Shown in pieces: positions 21,801 to 34,082 of a stretch of DNA of 64,000 nucleotides. The DNA is from Methylotenera versatilis 301. Lineage in GTDB: Bacteria > Pseudomonadota > Gammaproteobacteria > Burkholderiales > Methylophilaceae. Under the pieces are notes generated by a model. It was not told the origin of the DNA. It worked only from the letters and a program-made list of their open reading frames with translations, and did not search any database. Positions within the stretch are counted from its first letter, which is position 1, and each line of letters opens with the position of its first letter. The DNA lies in NCBI RefSeq assembly GCF_000093025.1, contig NC_014207.1:1-64000 (forward strand). The letters run 5' to 3'. A program made the translations under genes and the position numbers.

Positions 21801-24800
21801 CTATTTAGCAGGCGGTGCGGGGCAGGATACTTATTATGCCCAAGCGGGTGACCTCATTGATGATGTTGACCAAGATGCGAATACCATCAAACTCGGCTCA
21901 GCTAACCAAGATGCTAATGCTGCCAATGTCACGATGGAGTTAGTTGAACTTGATATAGTTGACCCTGACACACAAGCTAGTCACGTAGAACAAGCTATGG
22001 CGATTAGCAACAATGGTAGTACGAGTTATATCTTACATGGCACTACTAGTAATGCTAAATCTGTATTTGACTTAGGCGGCACACAAATTTCTTATGCCAC
22101 GTTAGTGGGTGACACTCTGCAAACGCAAATTAATATCAAGGCGGTGAATGCTACGGCCATTGGCGGTATGCAAAATGACACTTTAGTTGCAAGTGATGGG
22201 CTGGATACCTATCTCAGCGGTGGTCGTGGCGATGATGCACTATATGGCAGCACTGGTGCAGATGAGTTAATTGGCGGCCAAGGTGCGGATGTGCTTAATG
22301 GTGATGCGGGTAATGACAACATCACTGGCGGCACAGGTAACGATATGCTTAACGGAGGTTTAGGCGCAGATACCTACCAATTCCAGTTAGGTGATGGCAA
22401 TGACACCCTAGCCGAACAAAATGATGCTATCAGTCATATACAGTTTGGTGCGGGCATTACGACTAATGATATTAGTATTACTTATACAGACCCAACCAAA
22501 CCAGACCCTAGCCTAGGTTTTACCATTAATTACGGTACACACTTGGATGTTACGACCAACATCACCACAACCGATAGCATACACTTTATGCAAGGTCTCA
22601 ATAACGGCATTACCGCCGATTTCAGCTTTGCTGATGGCACCACTATTGCCAGCATAGAAGACCTACTTGTCCTTAGTAATCACACGGCGCTTAATCTCAC
22701 TGCTGACGACAGCAACAACATTCTCATCGGCAGCAACCAAAATGACACATTGATTGGTTTAAACGGTGATGATGGCTTGATTGCAGGGCAAGGCAATGAC
22801 ACGCTTAACGGCGGACAAGGCCATGATATTTTAATGGGTGGAACTGGCGATGATCGTTACCTATTTAACCTAGGCGATGGCCAAGACCTGATTATTGACA
22901 GCAATGCTGAAAACAATACTATTGTCTTTGGCGCAGGCATAAGCCTAGACAGCATCACTACACAGCAAAGCTATGGGCAAGATGGTAAAGACTATCTGAC
23001 ACTCTATTATGGCAATCAAGGTGATAGCATCACCATCCAGAACGGCAGTAACAATAGTATTAAACAATTCCAATTTACTGATACCAATAACAGCTACAGC
23101 CTCAACAGCATCATCGCGAATCCGCTCACCCTTAATGGTACTGCGGGTAATGATACCCTTATAGGCAATCGTAACAATGACACCCTAGATGGTAAAGCCG
23201 GCAATGATACGCTGATAGGCGGCTTGGGGAATGACACTTACCTGATCAACCTAGGTGATGGTACAGATACTATTATTGAAAGTAGCAATGGTCAAAGCAA
23301 TGCTAACAATACGGTACAGTTTGGTCCGTCTTATGGTGCTGGTATTAATTTAAATGATGTGACTGGCACAAAACGCATTGATGCTGATGGTAAAGAATAC
23401 TTAGTACTGCAATACGGCAGCAACCCATCGGATCAAGTCAGCATTCTGGATGGTTTCAAAGGTGCAATACAAAACTATCAGATACAGAAAACTACAACGG
23501 TGGTCTATTCGAATGGTGGCGGGTATACCAATACCGACCCCGTCACTCTAACTTGGCAAGCACTCATTGCCAGTACCGTGATTACGCCGCTCACAGTGAG
23601 TGGTACTGAGGGCGCAGATTCTTTAATTGGGGGTAAAGCATCTGATACGCTTTTGGGTGGCGCTGGGGATGACGTACTTACAGCAAATGCTGGTAACGAC
23701 TTACTTGATGGTGGCGCGGGTAATGACATGCTTGATGGAGGTGTAGGCTTAGATACTTATGTCTTTAATAAAGGTACAGGCAATGACGTTGTGCTAGAAA
23801 CCAACGTGGAAACTAATCGCATTTTGCTTGGTAATGATATTGCGCTGGCAGATTTGGATGTTGCGCAAATAGGCAACAATTTAGTGTTATCTATTAAAAA
23901 TACAGCTGATACCCTTACGCTACAAGACTACTTTAGCAATAGAAATCCATGGCAGGTCAGTACTGCAGATAATGCGATGAATACGACAGTTGCAGACTTG
24001 CTCTATGCCCATAACCTTAATAGTGCATTGCTACCGATTGAAACGCGCATTCAGAATTATCAAAATGATTTCTTAAGCGCTCTTAAATTAAGTGAACAAG
24101 CTATTTTTAATGCAGCGAATCCAAATAACGGCCCGTATGACAAGGTAGTTAACAATTTTGATATTACATCCATCACTCAAAACAGTGACGCTGCGAATAT
24201 TTATGGTTCTGCACAAAATGATATCAGTAATACTACCCTGCAAACTGGCACAAGATCCTATACAGCCTATACGTATACGCCTGCAGCCACGCCACAAGTC
24301 CAATATCAGACAGTGTCTTTAGCTGCCGCTGCACTGCTGTACGATGGCGGTGGCGGATTTATTGAACTACCTTATGGTGCCCAGCCAATAGTGGTGATGG
24401 ATCCTTGGCCAACAAGTGGTGGTGGAAGCTCACAGCAACCTTCACATATTGTTGGATACTCAGTACCTACGAGCTCGAATACAATCTCTACTTCGTACAA
24501 CATGACAGCTTATACTGCGACTGCGCCTGTTTACACCACTTACAACAATCAGCAGCTTGTCGTTGAAATTATCAACGGCGGGAGTTCAAGTAACAACATA
24601 CAATCGAATAATGGTGGGTACGCTAACCTTGAGAGGTGGTGGGGCTATCAAAGTGATGTTGTGTATAGCTTTGATGGAGTAAGGTTACGCCATATTGATA
24701 CCTATCACAATGATTTAGATATTGCGCATCAAGTGCTTAATGGAGGTGCTGGCGATGATGTTTTAAGTGGTGGCGGTTGGGCATTAGACGCTAATGGTTA

Positions 24801-27800
24801 TGATTCATTTTATGCTGGCGGGGATCATTTCTTTCAGAACATGGGTAACAGATCAGGCAGCTTTTTGTACGGAGACAGTGGTAATGACACACTGATTGGC
24901 ACTGCACTTGCAGATGAGTTGATTGGAGGTGAGGGAGATGACATTCTTAACGGCGCAGCGGGGGCAGATACTTACCGCGTATTAGCTGGAGCGAATCAGG
25001 GATGGGACACGATTAACGACTCGGGCTATGCAAAAACTCAAGAAAATGGTGAGTTAAATGACCTGGATGCAGGATATGGAGGGAAAATACCTACAGATAC
25101 CATCGTATTTGAAGCTGGGATTCGCCGCCAAGACTTGCAACTTTCTTGGGGGGAAGTAACCGCCGATGGCTCCAAGGTTCTCGATATTAGCTGGGGGAGT
25201 AACACAGGTATTCATGTGATTGTGCCAGATGTCTACCAAGTAGGTACAGACTGGAGTGGTACAGCTACATATGCAGGTGGACTTGGTATTGAGAGCTTTC
25301 AGTTTGCCGATGGCACCTCAATGACGATGGCAGAAATGCAGGCGCTAATACCTTCTGCAGATATCAATCATGAGCCAGTAGTAGCCAATGCAATATCAGC
25401 CCAAACGGCCCTCGAAGACAGCACCTTCAGCTTCACCATCCCAGCGGACGCCTTCAGTGATGCAGATGCAAGCGACGTACTAAGCTACAGCACCACCCTA
25501 GCTGATGGCAGCGCATTACCAAGCTGGCTAAGCTTTGATGCGGTCACCAACACCTATAGTGGCACACCCTTAAATGAACATGTGGGCAATCTCAGCCTGA
25601 CACTCACTGCAACCGATCTGGCCGGCGCCTCAGTAAGCCAGAACTTTGACTTGTCAGTGCAAAATACCAATGACGCACCGACACTCAACTTAGCATTGGC
25701 TGATGCAGTCGCCACTGAAACACAAGCCTTTAGCTACACGATACCAGTCAACGCCTTTACTGATGTTGATGCAGGCGATGTACTTAGCTACACCGTGACA
25801 CAAACAAATGGCACAGTCCTACCAAGCTGGTTAACCTTTGATGCCGCTACCCGCACCATTAGTGGCACGGCATTAGACGCCAATATTGGCGTTCTAGACT
25901 TAAAAGTCACAGCAACGGATATGGCTGGCACCAATGTACAGGACAGCTTCCAACTCACCATTAATCCACTCAACCGCGTACTTACTGGCACGACAGCTAA
26001 CGACACCTTAATTGGTGGCCAAGGCAATGACTTGCTTGATGGCGGAGCTGGATCAGACACCATGAAAGGGGGTAAAGGCAACGATACCTATATCGTCGAC
26101 AACGTCGCAGATATCGTTTCAGAAAACCTCAATGAAGGCACTGACACAGTCCAATCCTCTGTCACCTATCTGCTCACAGGCAATATAGAGAATCTCGTCC
26201 TCACCGGTAACATTGCTATTAATGCTGTAGGTAATACACTCGATAATATCCTGACGGGTAATACCGCTAACAACACACTCAATGGTGCCGCAGGTGCCGA
26301 CACCATGAGTGGAGGTTTGGGTAACGATATTTACGTGGTCGATAACGTTGGTGATGTCGTCACTGAGAATGCCGGCGAAGGTACCGATACTGTACAAAGC
26401 AGCATCACTTACACACTCGGCAATGCATTAGAGAACCTAACGCTCACTGGCACAACAGCGATTAATGGCACAGGAAATGCATTAGACAATCTACTAACGG
26501 GCAACACCGCCAATAATACATTGATAGGTGGTGATGGCAATGACACACTCAACGGCGGCACAGGTGCCGACACCATGAGTGGAGGTTTGGGTAACGATAT
26601 TTACGTGGTCGATAACGTTGGTGATGTCGTCACTGAGAATGCCGGCGAAGGTACCGATACTGTACAAAGCAGCATCACTTACACCCTAGGCAACGCATTA
26701 GAGAACCTAACGCTCACTGGCACAACAGCGATTAATGGCACAGGTAATGCATTAGACAATGTATTAACTGGCAACACCGCCAATAACACCTTAATAGGTG
26801 GTGATGGCAATGACACACTCAATGGCGGTACTGGTGCCGACACCATGAGTGGTGGTTTAGGTGACGATCTTTACATCGTAGATAACGTCAACGACATTCT
26901 GATTGAGAACGCCGATGAAGGTTATGACACCGTACAAACAAGCGTTACCTTAACGGGGCTAGCAGATAATATAGAAGGCATCACACTTACTGGCACTGTG
27001 GCCATTAACGCTGTAGGTAATGGGCTCAATAACACCATGGTTGGTAATGCAGCTGCCAACAAACTTGAAGGTGGCGATGGTGATGATGTGATTAGTGGCG
27101 GTGCAGGCGCAGATACGATGGTAGGCGGAAATGGCAATGATCTTTATACCGTCGACAATGTGAACGATATCGTCATTGAAGATGTGAATGGTGGCGATTC
27201 TGATTGGATAAAAACTTCAGTCACCCTTACCAGCCTTGCGGCGAATGTGGAAATCTTAGCCATCTTAGGAACCGTGATCAACGCCACTGGTAATGAGCTA
27301 GATAACATCATCTTTGGCAATAGCAGTAATAACGTGATTGATGGAGGATTAGGTGGCGACGGCATGGCAGGTGGCGCAGGTAATGACACTTATCTAGTTG
27401 ATAACATCAATGATATAGTCTCAGAAAGTGCGGGTGGTGGTACCGATAATGTTCAGTCAAGCATCACTTATACATTAACTGACAATGTAGAAAACCTCAC
27501 GCTCACTGGCACTAATCCCATTAACGGCACAGGCAACACTCTCAACAACACGATCACTGGTAATGCTGGCAGCAATACTCTAGATGGTGGAGCAGGCACA
27601 GATATACTGGTAGGCGGCGCAGGCAATGATACTTATATTGTAGACCTCACTGCAACCAACACCCTCCAAGACAGCATTACAGAAGTAGCTGCAGGCGGTA
27701 TAGACACCCTAGTCCTTAGAGGAGGAACTGTATTAGCAACCGCTGCCACCATTACCTTAGGCACCGAAGTTGACAACCTAGATGCCAGCGCAACTGGCAT

Positions 27801-28620
27801 GACACTCCTTAACCTCACCGGCAACGCCCTAGCCAACTTCATGAAAGGCAACAGCGCCAACAACACCCTCACAGACACTGCTGGTGGTAATGACATCCTG
27901 CAAGGCTTCGCAGGCATTGATACCTTCAACGATACCGTAGGCAACAACCTCTTCGATGGCGGACTAGGCAATGATCTCATCACTGCAGGCTCAGGTCGTG
28001 ACATCATTATCGGTGGTCAAGGTAACGACACCATTACTACAGGCACTGGCTATGACGTCATCGTCTTTAACAAAGGTGATGGTCAAGATATTATCAATGC
28101 CTCTACCGGTGCAGACAACACCATCAGTCTAGGTGGTAACTTCGCCTACAGTGATCTAAGTCTCACCAAATCCACTAATGATCTCATCCTAAAAATGGGT
28201 GCGACTGATCAGATCACTCTTAAAAACTGGTACCTCACGAGTCCAACGAATAAGAGTGTGATCAACCTACAAGTAGTCGCAGAAGCCATCCAAGGCTTTA
28301 CCCTTGGTGGAGCAGACGCGCTACGTAACAACAAGATTGAGAACTTCAACTTCAGCAACCTGGTCGCTGCGTTTGATACCGCTGGTGCAACCGCTAACTG
28401 GCAACTCACGGATGCAAGATTGACGACCCACTTACAAGCAGGCAGTGATACTGCCGCTATCGGTGGAGACTTAGCTTACCAATACGGCAACAACAGCAAC
28501 CTGACAGGGATGGGCTTACTCAATGCACAGAGTGTGATTGCAGCGGCAAGCTTTGGACAGACAGCACAAACGTTGAACAATCCGACGGTGTGGCAGGCTG
28601 AGGTGGCGAAGCTTGGGTAG
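18871..28620 (+). CDS. Giant RTX protein 2 (3249 aa), T1SS substrate
   Basis: A very large secreted Ca-binding protein. Residues 1 to about 320 form an unrecognised, Gln/Leu-rich globular region ([17 protein letters not shown]...). Dense RTX blocks GGxGND run from about 325 to 1650 with beta-rich spacers. A non-RTX Ser/Gly/Tyr-rich segment lies at about 1730-1945. Two cadherin-like/He_PIG-type domains (LPSWLSFD...SGTP and LPSWLTFD...SGTA) lie at about 2165-2370. Further [20 protein letters not shown] repeats follow, and the C-terminal secretion region is shared with RTX 1. The start has AAGGA 8 nt upstream. The architecture resembles large adhesins; no enzyme domain is recognised. Confidence 0.93.
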   Translation: MAIVLTSAQLNRINELGNPTDGSKPDYAGMYQYIFDTVGSQMPTEQWYWFQQAALINQYLNDVALGKPTPNVSQSAYFIQQINILSLTLAGPGHDASDTNIALISNTIGLNVYNDIIQHDGLIPKLASQVGMDINAALQTGHLNLSQWGGSFYFWDTVPPAGLGGTSGVGGADGVRKIGQIIVDSGNLSNFIEMTSTAMARTIAKFGLKGDGASINALLGAIQTFSYGHTDGLGSIALDPLLAGQPLLAAELVYNSDQQVGLKVLFSVVQKTVKLIPALNANLDFSQVTFDDFIDYFKDVSSYLTADTIGAAISNLFKDTKFGTSGNDELNGGFLIGLGNDVLFGLGGNDHLDGGLGKDRLYGGAGDDVLDGGWGDDQLYGGKDNDTLNGGDDNDHLEGGAGNDTLNGGEGADYLYGGTGTDTYIHNTGDGNDVIMDSDGDGKILINGSTTPLSGGKQVKGTTNLWLSDDKKTQYALYHNGDGTDTLNIYLQNNERLFVKDWQDGNLGISLKDNEASTPTVKTNKSDFYVAQDDEVIDGGDGNDVLFSSTTAAVTLTGGAGDDLIMANGNGGGHLDLYTADHEDYIQITTPEDWVTHQASWQIGHSTVPDDVFYRNGYDLSTEINVTGTDAALGDVSLTTDLRTFTGAADQQGATLLGGTGNDLISGSSAADYIDGGDDNDILYGYAGDDNMFGGKGKDYIVGGDGNDNIDGGTEDDELVGGYGADYLMGGAGNDILIADLPKVAGTDAPPTSTDYSQMGGDILDGGIGNDELYGGAGDNTLFGGKGDDNLSGDGLGTPAQYHGNDYLDGGEGTDQLWGNGGNDTLLGGDGNDHIEGDYNVAKLAGQYHGNDLIDGGAGDDEILGEGGNDTIFGGAGDDLILGDGGGVSAEFEGDDVIDGGDGDDEISGDGGNDTLLGGAGKDKLYGGLGNDQLDGGAGDDRLHGGEDSDTLQGGSGHDALYGEMGNDTLIGNGDGDYLAGGAGQDTYYAQAGDLIDDVDQDANTIKLGSANQDANAANVTMELVELDIVDPDTQASHVEQAMAISNNGSTSYILHGTTSNAKSVFDLGGTQISYATLVGDTLQTQINIKAVNATAIGGMQNDTLVASDGLDTYLSGGRGDDALYGSTGADELIGGQGADVLNGDAGNDNITGGTGNDMLNGGLGADTYQFQLGDGNDTLAEQNDAISHIQFGAGITTNDISITYTDPTKPDPSLGFTINYGTHLDVTTNITTTDSIHFMQGLNNGITADFSFADGTTIASIEDLLVLSNHTALNLTADDSNNILIGSNQNDTLIGLNGDDGLIAGQGNDTLNGGQGHDILMGGTGDDRYLFNLGDGQDLIIDSNAENNTIVFGAGISLDSITTQQSYGQDGKDYLTLYYGNQGDSITIQNGSNNSIKQFQFTDTNNSYSLNSIIANPLTLNGTAGNDTLIGNRNNDTLDGKAGNDTLIGGLGNDTYLINLGDGTDTIIESSNGQSNANNTVQFGPSYGAGINLNDVTGTKRIDADGKEYLVLQYGSNPSDQVSILDGFKGAIQNYQIQKTTTVVYSNGGGYTNTDPVTLTWQALIASTVITPLTVSGTEGADSLIGGKASDTLLGGAGDDVLTANAGNDLLDGGAGNDMLDGGVGLDTYVFNKGTGNDVVLETNVETNRILLGNDIALADLDVAQIGNNLVLSIKNTADTLTLQDYFSNRNPWQVSTADNAMNTTVADLLYAHNLNSALLPIETRIQNYQNDFLSALKLSEQAIFNAANPNNGPYDKVVNNFDITSITQNSDAANIYGSAQNDISNTTLQTGTRSYTAYTYTPAATPQVQYQTVSLAAAALLYDGGGGFIELPYGAQPIVVMDPWPTSGGGSSQQPSHIVGYSVPTSSNTISTSYNMTAYTATAPVYTTYNNQQLVVEIINGGSSSNNIQSNNGGYANLERWWGYQSDVVYSFDGVRLRHIDTYHNDLDIAHQVLNGGAGDDVLSGGGWALDANGYDSFYAGGDHFFQNMGNRSGSFLYGDSGNDTLIGTALADELIGGEGDDILNGAAGADTYRVLAGANQGWDTINDSGYAKTQENGELNDLDAGYGGKIPTDTIVFEAGIRRQDLQLSWGEVTADGSKVLDISWGSNTGIHVIVPDVYQVGTDWSGTATYAGGLGIESFQFADGTSMTMAEMQALIPSADINHEPVVANAISAQTALEDSTFSFTIPADAFSDADASDVLSYSTTLADGSALPSWLSFDAVTNTYSGTPLNEHVGNLSLTLTATDLAGASVSQNFDLSVQNTNDAPTLNLALADAVATETQAFSYTIPVNAFTDVDAGDVLSYTVTQTNGTVLPSWLTFDAATRTISGTALDANIGVLDLKVTATDMAGTNVQDSFQLTINPLNRVLTGTTANDTLIGGQGNDLLDGGAGSDTMKGGKGNDTYIVDNVADIVSENLNEGTDTVQSSVTYLLTGNIENLVLTGNIAINAVGNTLDNILTGNTANNTLNGAAGADTMSGGLGNDIYVVDNVGDVVTENAGEGTDTVQSSITYTLGNALENLTLTGTTAINGTGNALDNLLTGNTANNTLIGGDGNDTLNGGTGADTMSGGLGNDIYVVDNVGDVVTENAGEGTDTVQSSITYTLGNALENLTLTGTTAINGTGNALDNVLTGNTANNTLIGGDGNDTLNGGTGADTMSGGLGDDLYIVDNVNDILIENADEGYDTVQTSVTLTGLADNIEGITLTGTVAINAVGNGLNNTMVGNAAANKLEGGDGDDVISGGAGADTMVGGNGNDLYTVDNVNDIVIEDVNGGDSDWIKTSVTLTSLAANVEILAILGTVINATGNELDNIIFGNSSNNVIDGGLGGDGMAGGAGNDTYLVDNINDIVSESAGGGTDNVQSSITYTLTDNVENLTLTGTNPINGTGNTLNNTITGNAGSNTLDGGAGTDILVGGAGNDTYIVDLTATNTLQDSITEVAAGGIDTLVLRGGTVLATAATITLGTEVDNLDASATGMTLLNLTGNALANFMKGNSANNTLTDTAGGNDILQGFAGIDTFNDTVGNNLFDGGLGNDLITAGSGRDIIIGGQGNDTITTGTGYDVIVFNKGDGQDIINASTGADNTISLGGNFAYSDLSLTKSTNDLILKMGATDQITLKNWYLTSPTNKSVINLQVVAEAIQGFTLGGADALRNNKIENFNFSNLVAAFDTAGATANWQLTDARLTTHLQAGSDTAAIGGDLAYQYGNNSNLTGMGLLNAQSVIAAASFGQTAQTLNNPTVWQAEVAKLG
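26291..26860 (+). repeat. 270-bp tandem repeats inside RTX gene 2
   Basis: Units start at 26291, 26561 and 26831, exactly 270 bp apart. Each encodes about 90 aa with [21 protein letters not shown] and [21 protein letters not shown] motifs. The first two are almost identical in bases and the third diverges after its start. Confidence 0.85.
27815..28620 (+). repeat. 3' secretion-signal cassette shared with RTX gene 1 (copy B)
   Basis: This is the counterpart of 17023-17828, offset by 10792 bp, with no indels seen. Base identity is far higher than between the rest of the two genes, which argues for gene conversion or a recent duplication of the cassette. Confidence 0.85.
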
Positions 28621-29836
28621 TAGTCTGAATAGAGTGAAACGCCTGTTGATTACATGGGAGTTAGGTGCTAATTATGGACATCTATCGCGTCTAATTCTTG
28701 TAGCTGATGCTCAACGCGCTTTGGGACGAGAGATGTTGTTTGTCGTCTGTGATTTGGATGCAGCTCAAAAGTTACTAGCTCCTCAAGGCTATGCTTACGT
28801 GGCAGCCCCTCGATTGAAGTGTAAACCAAGCAATGAGTTAATGCTCAGCTATGTCCAACTGCTGTTAGCTGTAGGCTATGCTGATCAGTTAGCACTGCAA
28901 GTAGCTTTAGGTAACTGGTTACATTTATTCAATGAGTATCAACCGGATCTAATTATTGCGGATCATTCACCAACCGCATTATTAGCTAATCATATTACTA
29001 AAATTCCAGCAATTCAACTAGGGTCTGGCTTTGAAATACCTCCTCTCGATCACTGGCCTGAAATGTTGCCGTTTAATTCTCAACAAAAGCTTCAGTTACA
29101 AGACTCAGAACAGCAATTACTCGTCAACATGAATCGGGCATTGATTGTTCATGGGGGGCTTGCAATGCAATCCGTGACTGAGTTATTTAAAAACTGCCAT
29201 CAGTTACTTACCACTTTTGCCGAGTTAGACCATTATCCATACAGAAATCATATGAATTATATTGGACCTATTTACTCGGTAAGTAGTGGTTCAGAGATTT
29301 TATGGACGGATACTTTGCAGAAGAAAGTGTTTGCTTATGTTTGGTCGGGTCTACCTGGTCTTAATCATTTAATGCTAGCCTTGGCTGAATTAGATATAGA
29401 GGTCATTGCAGTAATACCAGAGTTATCTAATGAAGCTTTGCTGCTATTCAGTCAACCTAATATTCGTATTTATAGAGAAACAATTAACCTCTCAGCCTTG
29501 TTAGATAATGCTGATTTGTTGATTACACATTCTGGATTTGGCACTGTCAGCGCTTTCTTAAAACAAGGCGTCCCCGTCATGATAATTCCAGATACTTTAG
29601 AACAGTTTCTAGTGGGACAGAATGTTGAAGTGCTAGGGGTGGGATTAGTCATGGGATCTAGGCGCAGTCAGGATAGTTTCAAGCAAACAATTTCGCAGTT
29701 ATTACACTTAGGGCTAAACACCTTATCTTCATTTCAGGAAGCGGCAAGTCAATTCGCTGCACGATACCGAAACTGTGATCAAGTAATTCCAATTCAAGCA
29801 GTCACACTTGCAATTCATAATACATTAAACGAGTAA
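28613..29836 (+). CDS. GT1/UGT-like glycosyltransferase inside the T1SS operon
   Basis: The 407-aa protein resembles nucleotide-sugar glycosyltransferases of the GT-B fold (MurG/UGT type). It has an N-terminal glycine loop ([14 protein letters not shown], about 14-27). The C-terminal donor-binding region reads [37 protein letters not shown], matching the UGT pattern HxGxxT...G.P....P...DQ. The proposed TTG start overlaps the RTX stop by 8 bp and has GAGG upstream; GTG at 28634 is an alternative. It ends 3 bp before the hlyD-like gene. Its placement suggests glycosylation of the RTX proteins or of a cell-surface anchor, which is unproven. Confidence 0.8.
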   Translation: MGSSLNRVKRLLITWELGANYGHLSRLILVADAQRALGREMLFVVCDLDAAQKLLAPQGYAYVAAPRLKCKPSNELMLSYVQLLLAVGYADQLALQVALGNWLHLFNEYQPDLIIADHSPTALLANHITKIPAIQLGSGFEIPPLDHWPEMLPFNSQQKLQLQDSEQQLLVNMNRALIVHGGLAMQSVTELFKNCHQLLTTFAELDHYPYRNHMNYIGPIYSVSSGSEILWTDTLQKKVFAYVWSGLPGLNHLMLALAELDIEVIAVIPELSNEALLLFSQPNIRIYRETINLSALLDNADLLITHSGFGTVSAFLKQGVPVMIIPDTLEQFLVGQNVEVLGVGLVMGSRRSQDSFKQTISQLLHLGLNTLSSFQEAASQFAARYRNCDQVIPIQAVTLAIHNTLNE

Positions 29837-29839
29837 ATA

Positions 29840-31201
29840 ATGGCTTCAAAAATATCAACTAATTTCGACTTCTCCCCCGGTATCCTAGGTGTACAAGAAC
29901 GTCCACCTTCACCACTACCACGCATCGTATTGCGCGGTGTGTTGATATTAGTCTTCCTGATGCTGCTCTGGGCCATGTTTGGTCGCCTAGATGTGGTTTC
30001 CGTCGCTGAGGGTAAACTCGTCCCGGTCAGTTATATCAAAATCGTCCAGCCCTCTGAAGCAGGTATCGTGCGTGATATCACCATCAAAGAAGGTCAAGCT
30101 GTCACTAAAGACCAAGTGCTGATACGGATGGATGCCAATATCTCTGAAGCAGACAGCAAAGCTGTGCAAGCTGCCTTGCAATATAAATCTATAGAGTTGC
30201 GTCGTATTGAAGCTGAACTGTCCAATCAGCCGTTCACACGACAAGCGAAAGACTCTAACGAACTGTTTAACCGTATTTACGCGGAGTATCAATCGAATCG
30301 CACTGCGCTACAGGATGACTTAAATGCTGAATCCGCCAGCTTACAAAAGGCCCATAGTGATTTAGCCGCCACGGTAGAAGTACAACATAAAATGGAGCAA
30401 ACACTCCCCAGCTATAAAGCCCAAGAAACTGCCTATAACGAATTAGTCAAAGACGGTTATGCAGGTGCACTCATGGGGCAAGAGAAACAACGTGACCGTA
30501 TTGATGCCGAACAAAACCTGCGTGCACAAGAATACAATGCAAAAAGCCTGCAAGCGAGCATTTCGCAATCACAAAAGAGACTCAATCAGGTGCAATCAGA
30601 CTATCGCCAAAAGCTAGAAGCCGAACGCGTCGCCACCTTTGCAGAATTCCAACGCCTAGAACAAGAATGGGCTAAACAATCCCACAAGAATAGCTTGTTA
30701 GAACTCAAAGCTCCACAAGCCGGTATCGTCAAAGACTTAGCCACACATACGCCTGGCACCGTGGTTTCACCTGGCACCGTCATTATGACGCTAGTTCCCA
30801 ACAACGAAGCCCTACAAGCCGAAGTTTGGATGAAAAACGAGGATGCTGGCTTCGTCCATGCCGGTCAAGAGGTGAAGGTAAAACTCTCAGCTTACCCATT
30901 CCAGAAATACGGCATGGTAGACGGTAAAGTATTACAGGTCAGTGCTGATGCTACAGATAAATCTGCTTCTAACAACAATCAAAACAACGCAGAACAAAAT
31001 CAATCGCCCAGCAATGCCCAGCTGTCATATCGCACCATCATCCAGCTCAGCAAACAAAGCTTAGACACAGAACAAGACAAGCTGCATTTAACGCCAGGCA
31101 TGCAAGTGGTTGCAGAGATCAAGCTGGCAGATGAAACTGTGATGGAATATCTACTATCACCCATTAGCAAAGCCTTCCGTGAAGCAGGTAGAGAGCGCTA
31201 A
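29840..31201 (+). CDS. T1SS membrane fusion protein (HlyD type)
   Basis: The periplasmic adaptor that links exporter and outer-membrane channel. The 453-aa protein has a cytoplasmic N-tail, one membrane segment at about 31-49 (GVLILVFLMLLWAMFG), a lipoyl/barrel half (PSEAGIVRDITIKEGQAV), a long coiled coil at about 100-290, the second lipoyl half (LKAPQAGIVKDLATHTPGTVV) and a C-terminal beta domain (PGMQVVAEIKL). Order and length match HlyD/LapC. ATG follows the glycosyltransferase stop by 3 bp. Confidence 0.95.
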   Translation: MASKISTNFDFSPGILGVQERPPSPLPRIVLRGVLILVFLMLLWAMFGRLDVVSVAEGKLVPVSYIKIVQPSEAGIVRDITIKEGQAVTKDQVLIRMDANISEADSKAVQAALQYKSIELRRIEAELSNQPFTRQAKDSNELFNRIYAEYQSNRTALQDDLNAESASLQKAHSDLAATVEVQHKMEQTLPSYKAQETAYNELVKDGYAGALMGQEKQRDRIDAEQNLRAQEYNAKSLQASISQSQKRLNQVQSDYRQKLEAERVATFAEFQRLEQEWAKQSHKNSLLELKAPQAGIVKDLATHTPGTVVSPGTVIMTLVPNNEALQAEVWMKNEDAGFVHAGQEVKVKLSAYPFQKYGMVDGKVLQVSADATDKSASNNNQNNAEQNQSPSNAQLSYRTIIQLSKQSLDTEQDKLHLTPGMQVVAEIKLADETVMEYLLSPISKAFREAGRER

Positions 31202-31273
31202 TATTAAAAACAACTATCTGAGCAATATCACCAATCAATTCCGATTCATCCCAACTTTAATTTAAGTATCGTT

Positions 31274-32683
31274 ATGAACTCAAGCATTCGTACTCTCTGC
31301 ATCCTATTGCTGTTAACGCCCACTATACTCAAGGCCGCACCTCAGGCGCAAAACCTCAAAGACATCTTTGAGTTAGCCTTGCAGCATGATTCCACTTGGG
31401 CCGCTGCACGCTACGCCAACAGCGCCGCACAAGAGAAAATAGTGCAAGGTGAAGCTTTGTTACTCCCCACCGTCAGCATTAACAGCAGCGCCACTCGTTC
31501 TGATACCAGCATCCAGTACACAGGATCCACTGTCTACAGAAACAATAACCAATCAGAAAAATTTAATACGTTAAGCTACGGCATTAACGTCAATCAGCCC
31601 TTATATCGCAAACAAAATACAGTGCAATATCAATCAGCCACTCTTCAAGTGAACTTTGCTGATCTGCAACTACAACAAGACCGCCAAGATCTGCTATTGA
31701 AGTCAGCACAAGCTTACTTTGATGTGCTCTTAGCACAAGACAAGCTCACGCTCAATCAAGCCCAGAAATCAGCTATCAGCAGCCAGCTCGCGCAAGCTAA
31801 GGCTAACTTCAAAGCTGGTGTGTCGACCATTACTGATGTGGATGAGGCGCAAGCCAAGTTTGATACTGTGCAATCACAAGAGATCGCCGCATACAACGAA
31901 ATAGAAAACAAAAAACAAGCCGTACAACTACTCACCGGACAATACCCAGGGCCATTGAATGGTATTCAAACAAAAATCTCACTCAGCCTACCAGTACTAA
32001 CAGCACAGGGTGAAGAGCACGCTAGCAACAATCACCCCAGTGACAATAATCCCAACGACAATATCACCTTATGGATACAACAAGCGCAGCAAAACAACAT
32101 CGCCCTCAATCAAAAGAAACTAGACTATGAACTGGCGAGTAAAGCCATAGAACTAAATCAAGCTGGTCATCTTCCCACCTTGGATGCAGTAGCGAGTTAT
32201 AACAGAACGAATGCCAATGGTGGTATCAACGGCTTTGGTAGTGATTTAAATAACACCACGGTTGGTTTACAGTTTCAAATGCCTTTATACCAAGGAGGAG
32301 CGACCAGCTCTAAAGTCAGAGAAGCCATTGCCAATCAACAAAAGGCACAAGAAGAAATCGAAGCAGCCAGACGTAAAGCTGAACTGGATACTAGGCAAGC
32401 TTATTTAGAAGTGACTAGTAATATCGCCCAAGCCAATGCGAATGAACAAACCTTGTATTCCACAGAAAGTCAGCTGGCATCCACCAACAAGAGCTTTAAG
32501 TTAGGCATTAGAACTAATGTGGATGTACTGAATGCACAACAACAAGTATTTAATGCTAAAAGAGACTTATTGCAAACGCATTACAATTATTTGCTGGGTT
32601 TGCTTAAACTCAAATATGCCAGTGGGATATTGCATGATCAGGATTTGGAAGAGGTGAATGGGCAGTTGGGAGCGGGTGAGTAG
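31274..32683 (+). CDS. TolC-family outer-membrane channel of the T1SS
   Basis: A 469-aa outer-membrane efflux protein. It has a cleavable signal (MNSSIRTLCILLLLTPTILKA, then APQAQ). Two internally similar halves of long helices and strands follow, with typical motifs AQAYFDVLLAQDKL, LTGQYPGPL, GLQFQMPLYQGG and LDTRQAYLEVTSN. It closes the exporter-adaptor-channel set. Gap to hlyD is 72 bp, probably the same operon. Confidence 0.95.
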   Translation: MNSSIRTLCILLLLTPTILKAAPQAQNLKDIFELALQHDSTWAAARYANSAAQEKIVQGEALLLPTVSINSSATRSDTSIQYTGSTVYRNNNQSEKFNTLSYGINVNQPLYRKQNTVQYQSATLQVNFADLQLQQDRQDLLLKSAQAYFDVLLAQDKLTLNQAQKSAISSQLAQAKANFKAGVSTITDVDEAQAKFDTVQSQEIAAYNEIENKKQAVQLLTGQYPGPLNGIQTKISLSLPVLTAQGEEHASNNHPSDNNPNDNITLWIQQAQQNNIALNQKKLDYELASKAIELNQAGHLPTLDAVASYNRTNANGGINGFGSDLNNTTVGLQFQMPLYQGGATSSKVREAIANQQKAQEEIEAARRKAELDTRQAYLEVTSNIAQANANEQTLYSTESQLASTNKSFKLGIRTNVDVLNAQQQVFNAKRDLLQTHYNYLLGLLKLKYASGILHDQDLEEVNGQLGAGE

Positions 32684-32951
32684 CTAGGGTGTCAATTCAG
32701 TGCTATACAACCTAGGGCTAAACATTTTGGAAAGTATAGACTAGTTATAAATGCTTACATAAACTGAGAGTTTAGGGTATTTCATCACAGATTTTAGCTG
32801 CGATATTCAGAACTTATGGGAGTAGAAGGTCGGAATGGGTCAATAGTTGCTATGTAAGATTGGTTGTGTTTGCAAAGATGTAAGTCGATATTTAAGTGTG
32901 GATGGTCTTGGCTAATCTCTTAATGTAATCCCTAATGAATAAGGAAAAATA
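32684..32951. other. Non-coding gap between T1SS and accessory island
   Basis: No gene, RNA or clear hairpin is seen. An AAGGA site sits just before the ATG at 32952. This is the boundary between the secretion locus and the island. Confidence 0.5.
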
Positions 32952-34082
32952 ATGGCTCAAGGTGTTGTTGCTGACAACTGGTCTTTGCAGGACATTTCAA
33001 CTCTTTTAACTGAAGGCCTTGAGGTCGATACGGCTGGAGAAATTATTTTAGAGAATAATGTTCATTCTTATAAGCCCGTATTAAGTGCAATTATTCAAAC
33101 GGAGGCACTCTTTGATTTTCTTACAGATCTTCTATTACGGGATGAAATATTAGTAGAAGAAAGTTTTACATCAGCATGGGAGCGTATTGATAGCCCAATT
33201 TTAGAAGCTAAGAAACTGGGGATTGTCAGGCCTTATCCATTTCTGTCAGAGCCAGAGAAGATTGCAGGTCCGCGTGATCGCATTGTTGAGCATATTTGTT
33301 CAACAGAATCTCTTAAAGTCGCTCATCAAAAAAATGTCGATGGGTGGAGTAAACACAGAAAAACGCCAGATGGATTACTTTCAGCTACTCTGTGGGGAGG
33401 TGCAGGCATGTGTGCTAGAAGTTTTGTTTACGAAAAAAGCTATACACCGCATCCTTTAAGGAAAAGATTATTTGTGAATTCTGGATTTATGCTACCAGCT
33501 GGAGACTCACTTCATCAATTTACAACATTTTTAGCTGACAAAAAAGTGAATGTTTCTAAAAAGATTTATGGCAATGACTCTTTATATTCAGCATATGTGA
33601 ACATTCCAGCTATACCAATCCGAATCATTCAAGAGTCATCATCTGCTGATCAGTTAATTTCCACAGCACTAGAAATGAGAGATGACTTCCAAGCTTTACG
33701 GGATTGGTTAAAAATGTTTCAGAATGCGATGAGTTTAGAAGATACAAAGAGTTTATTGAAATATAGAGAACAACTAGATTCTGTTAGCCAATACATTGAT
33801 AAAAAAATTGGACTTGGCTCAACCAACAATCCAGTGACAATGGAAGCCGGAATGGGTATTTTTAAAATTGCTACTCAGAGCAATCCCCTCGAAAGTTTAA
33901 AAAATCAGTTTGGGATCAGAGCTACGATTAATAAATTGATTTTTGGCAGTAGCGGAAAAGCAGAAATTAAAAAATATATAGATATGTTTGGGGAGCAAAA
34001 AACTTCAATTGGTGTCAATGCTTGTTTAGAAGCGCACCACAGTTTGCGTGCAAAAGTGCACCAGTTTAAGACCTATTTTTAA
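32952..34082 (+). CDS. Unknown protein, C-terminus replaced by IS21 end
   Basis: I do not recognise this 376-aa protein. It is soluble and mixed alpha/beta, with a Pro/Arg-rich middle ([19 protein letters not shown]) and a helical C-terminal third. The last about 20 residues ([18 protein letters not shown]) are read from the terminal repeats of the neighbouring IS21 element, and the frame overlaps the 3' end of istB by 17 bp. The native C-terminus is therefore lost or altered. No continuation is found beyond the element. Confidence 0.75.
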   Translation: MAQGVVADNWSLQDISTLLTEGLEVDTAGEIILENNVHSYKPVLSAIIQTEALFDFLTDLLLRDEILVEESFTSAWERIDSPILEAKKLGIVRPYPFLSEPEKIAGPRDRIVEHICSTESLKVAHQKNVDGWSKHRKTPDGLLSATLWGGAGMCARSFVYEKSYTPHPLRKRLFVNSGFMLPAGDSLHQFTTFLADKKVNVSKKIYGNDSLYSAYVNIPAIPIRIIQESSSADQLISTALEMRDDFQALRDWLKMFQNAMSLEDTKSLLKYREQLDSVSQYIDKKIGLGSTNNPVTMEAGMGIFKIATQSNPLESLKNQFGIRATINKLIFGSSGKAEIKKYIDMFGEQKTSIGVNACLEAHHSLRAKVHQFKTYF

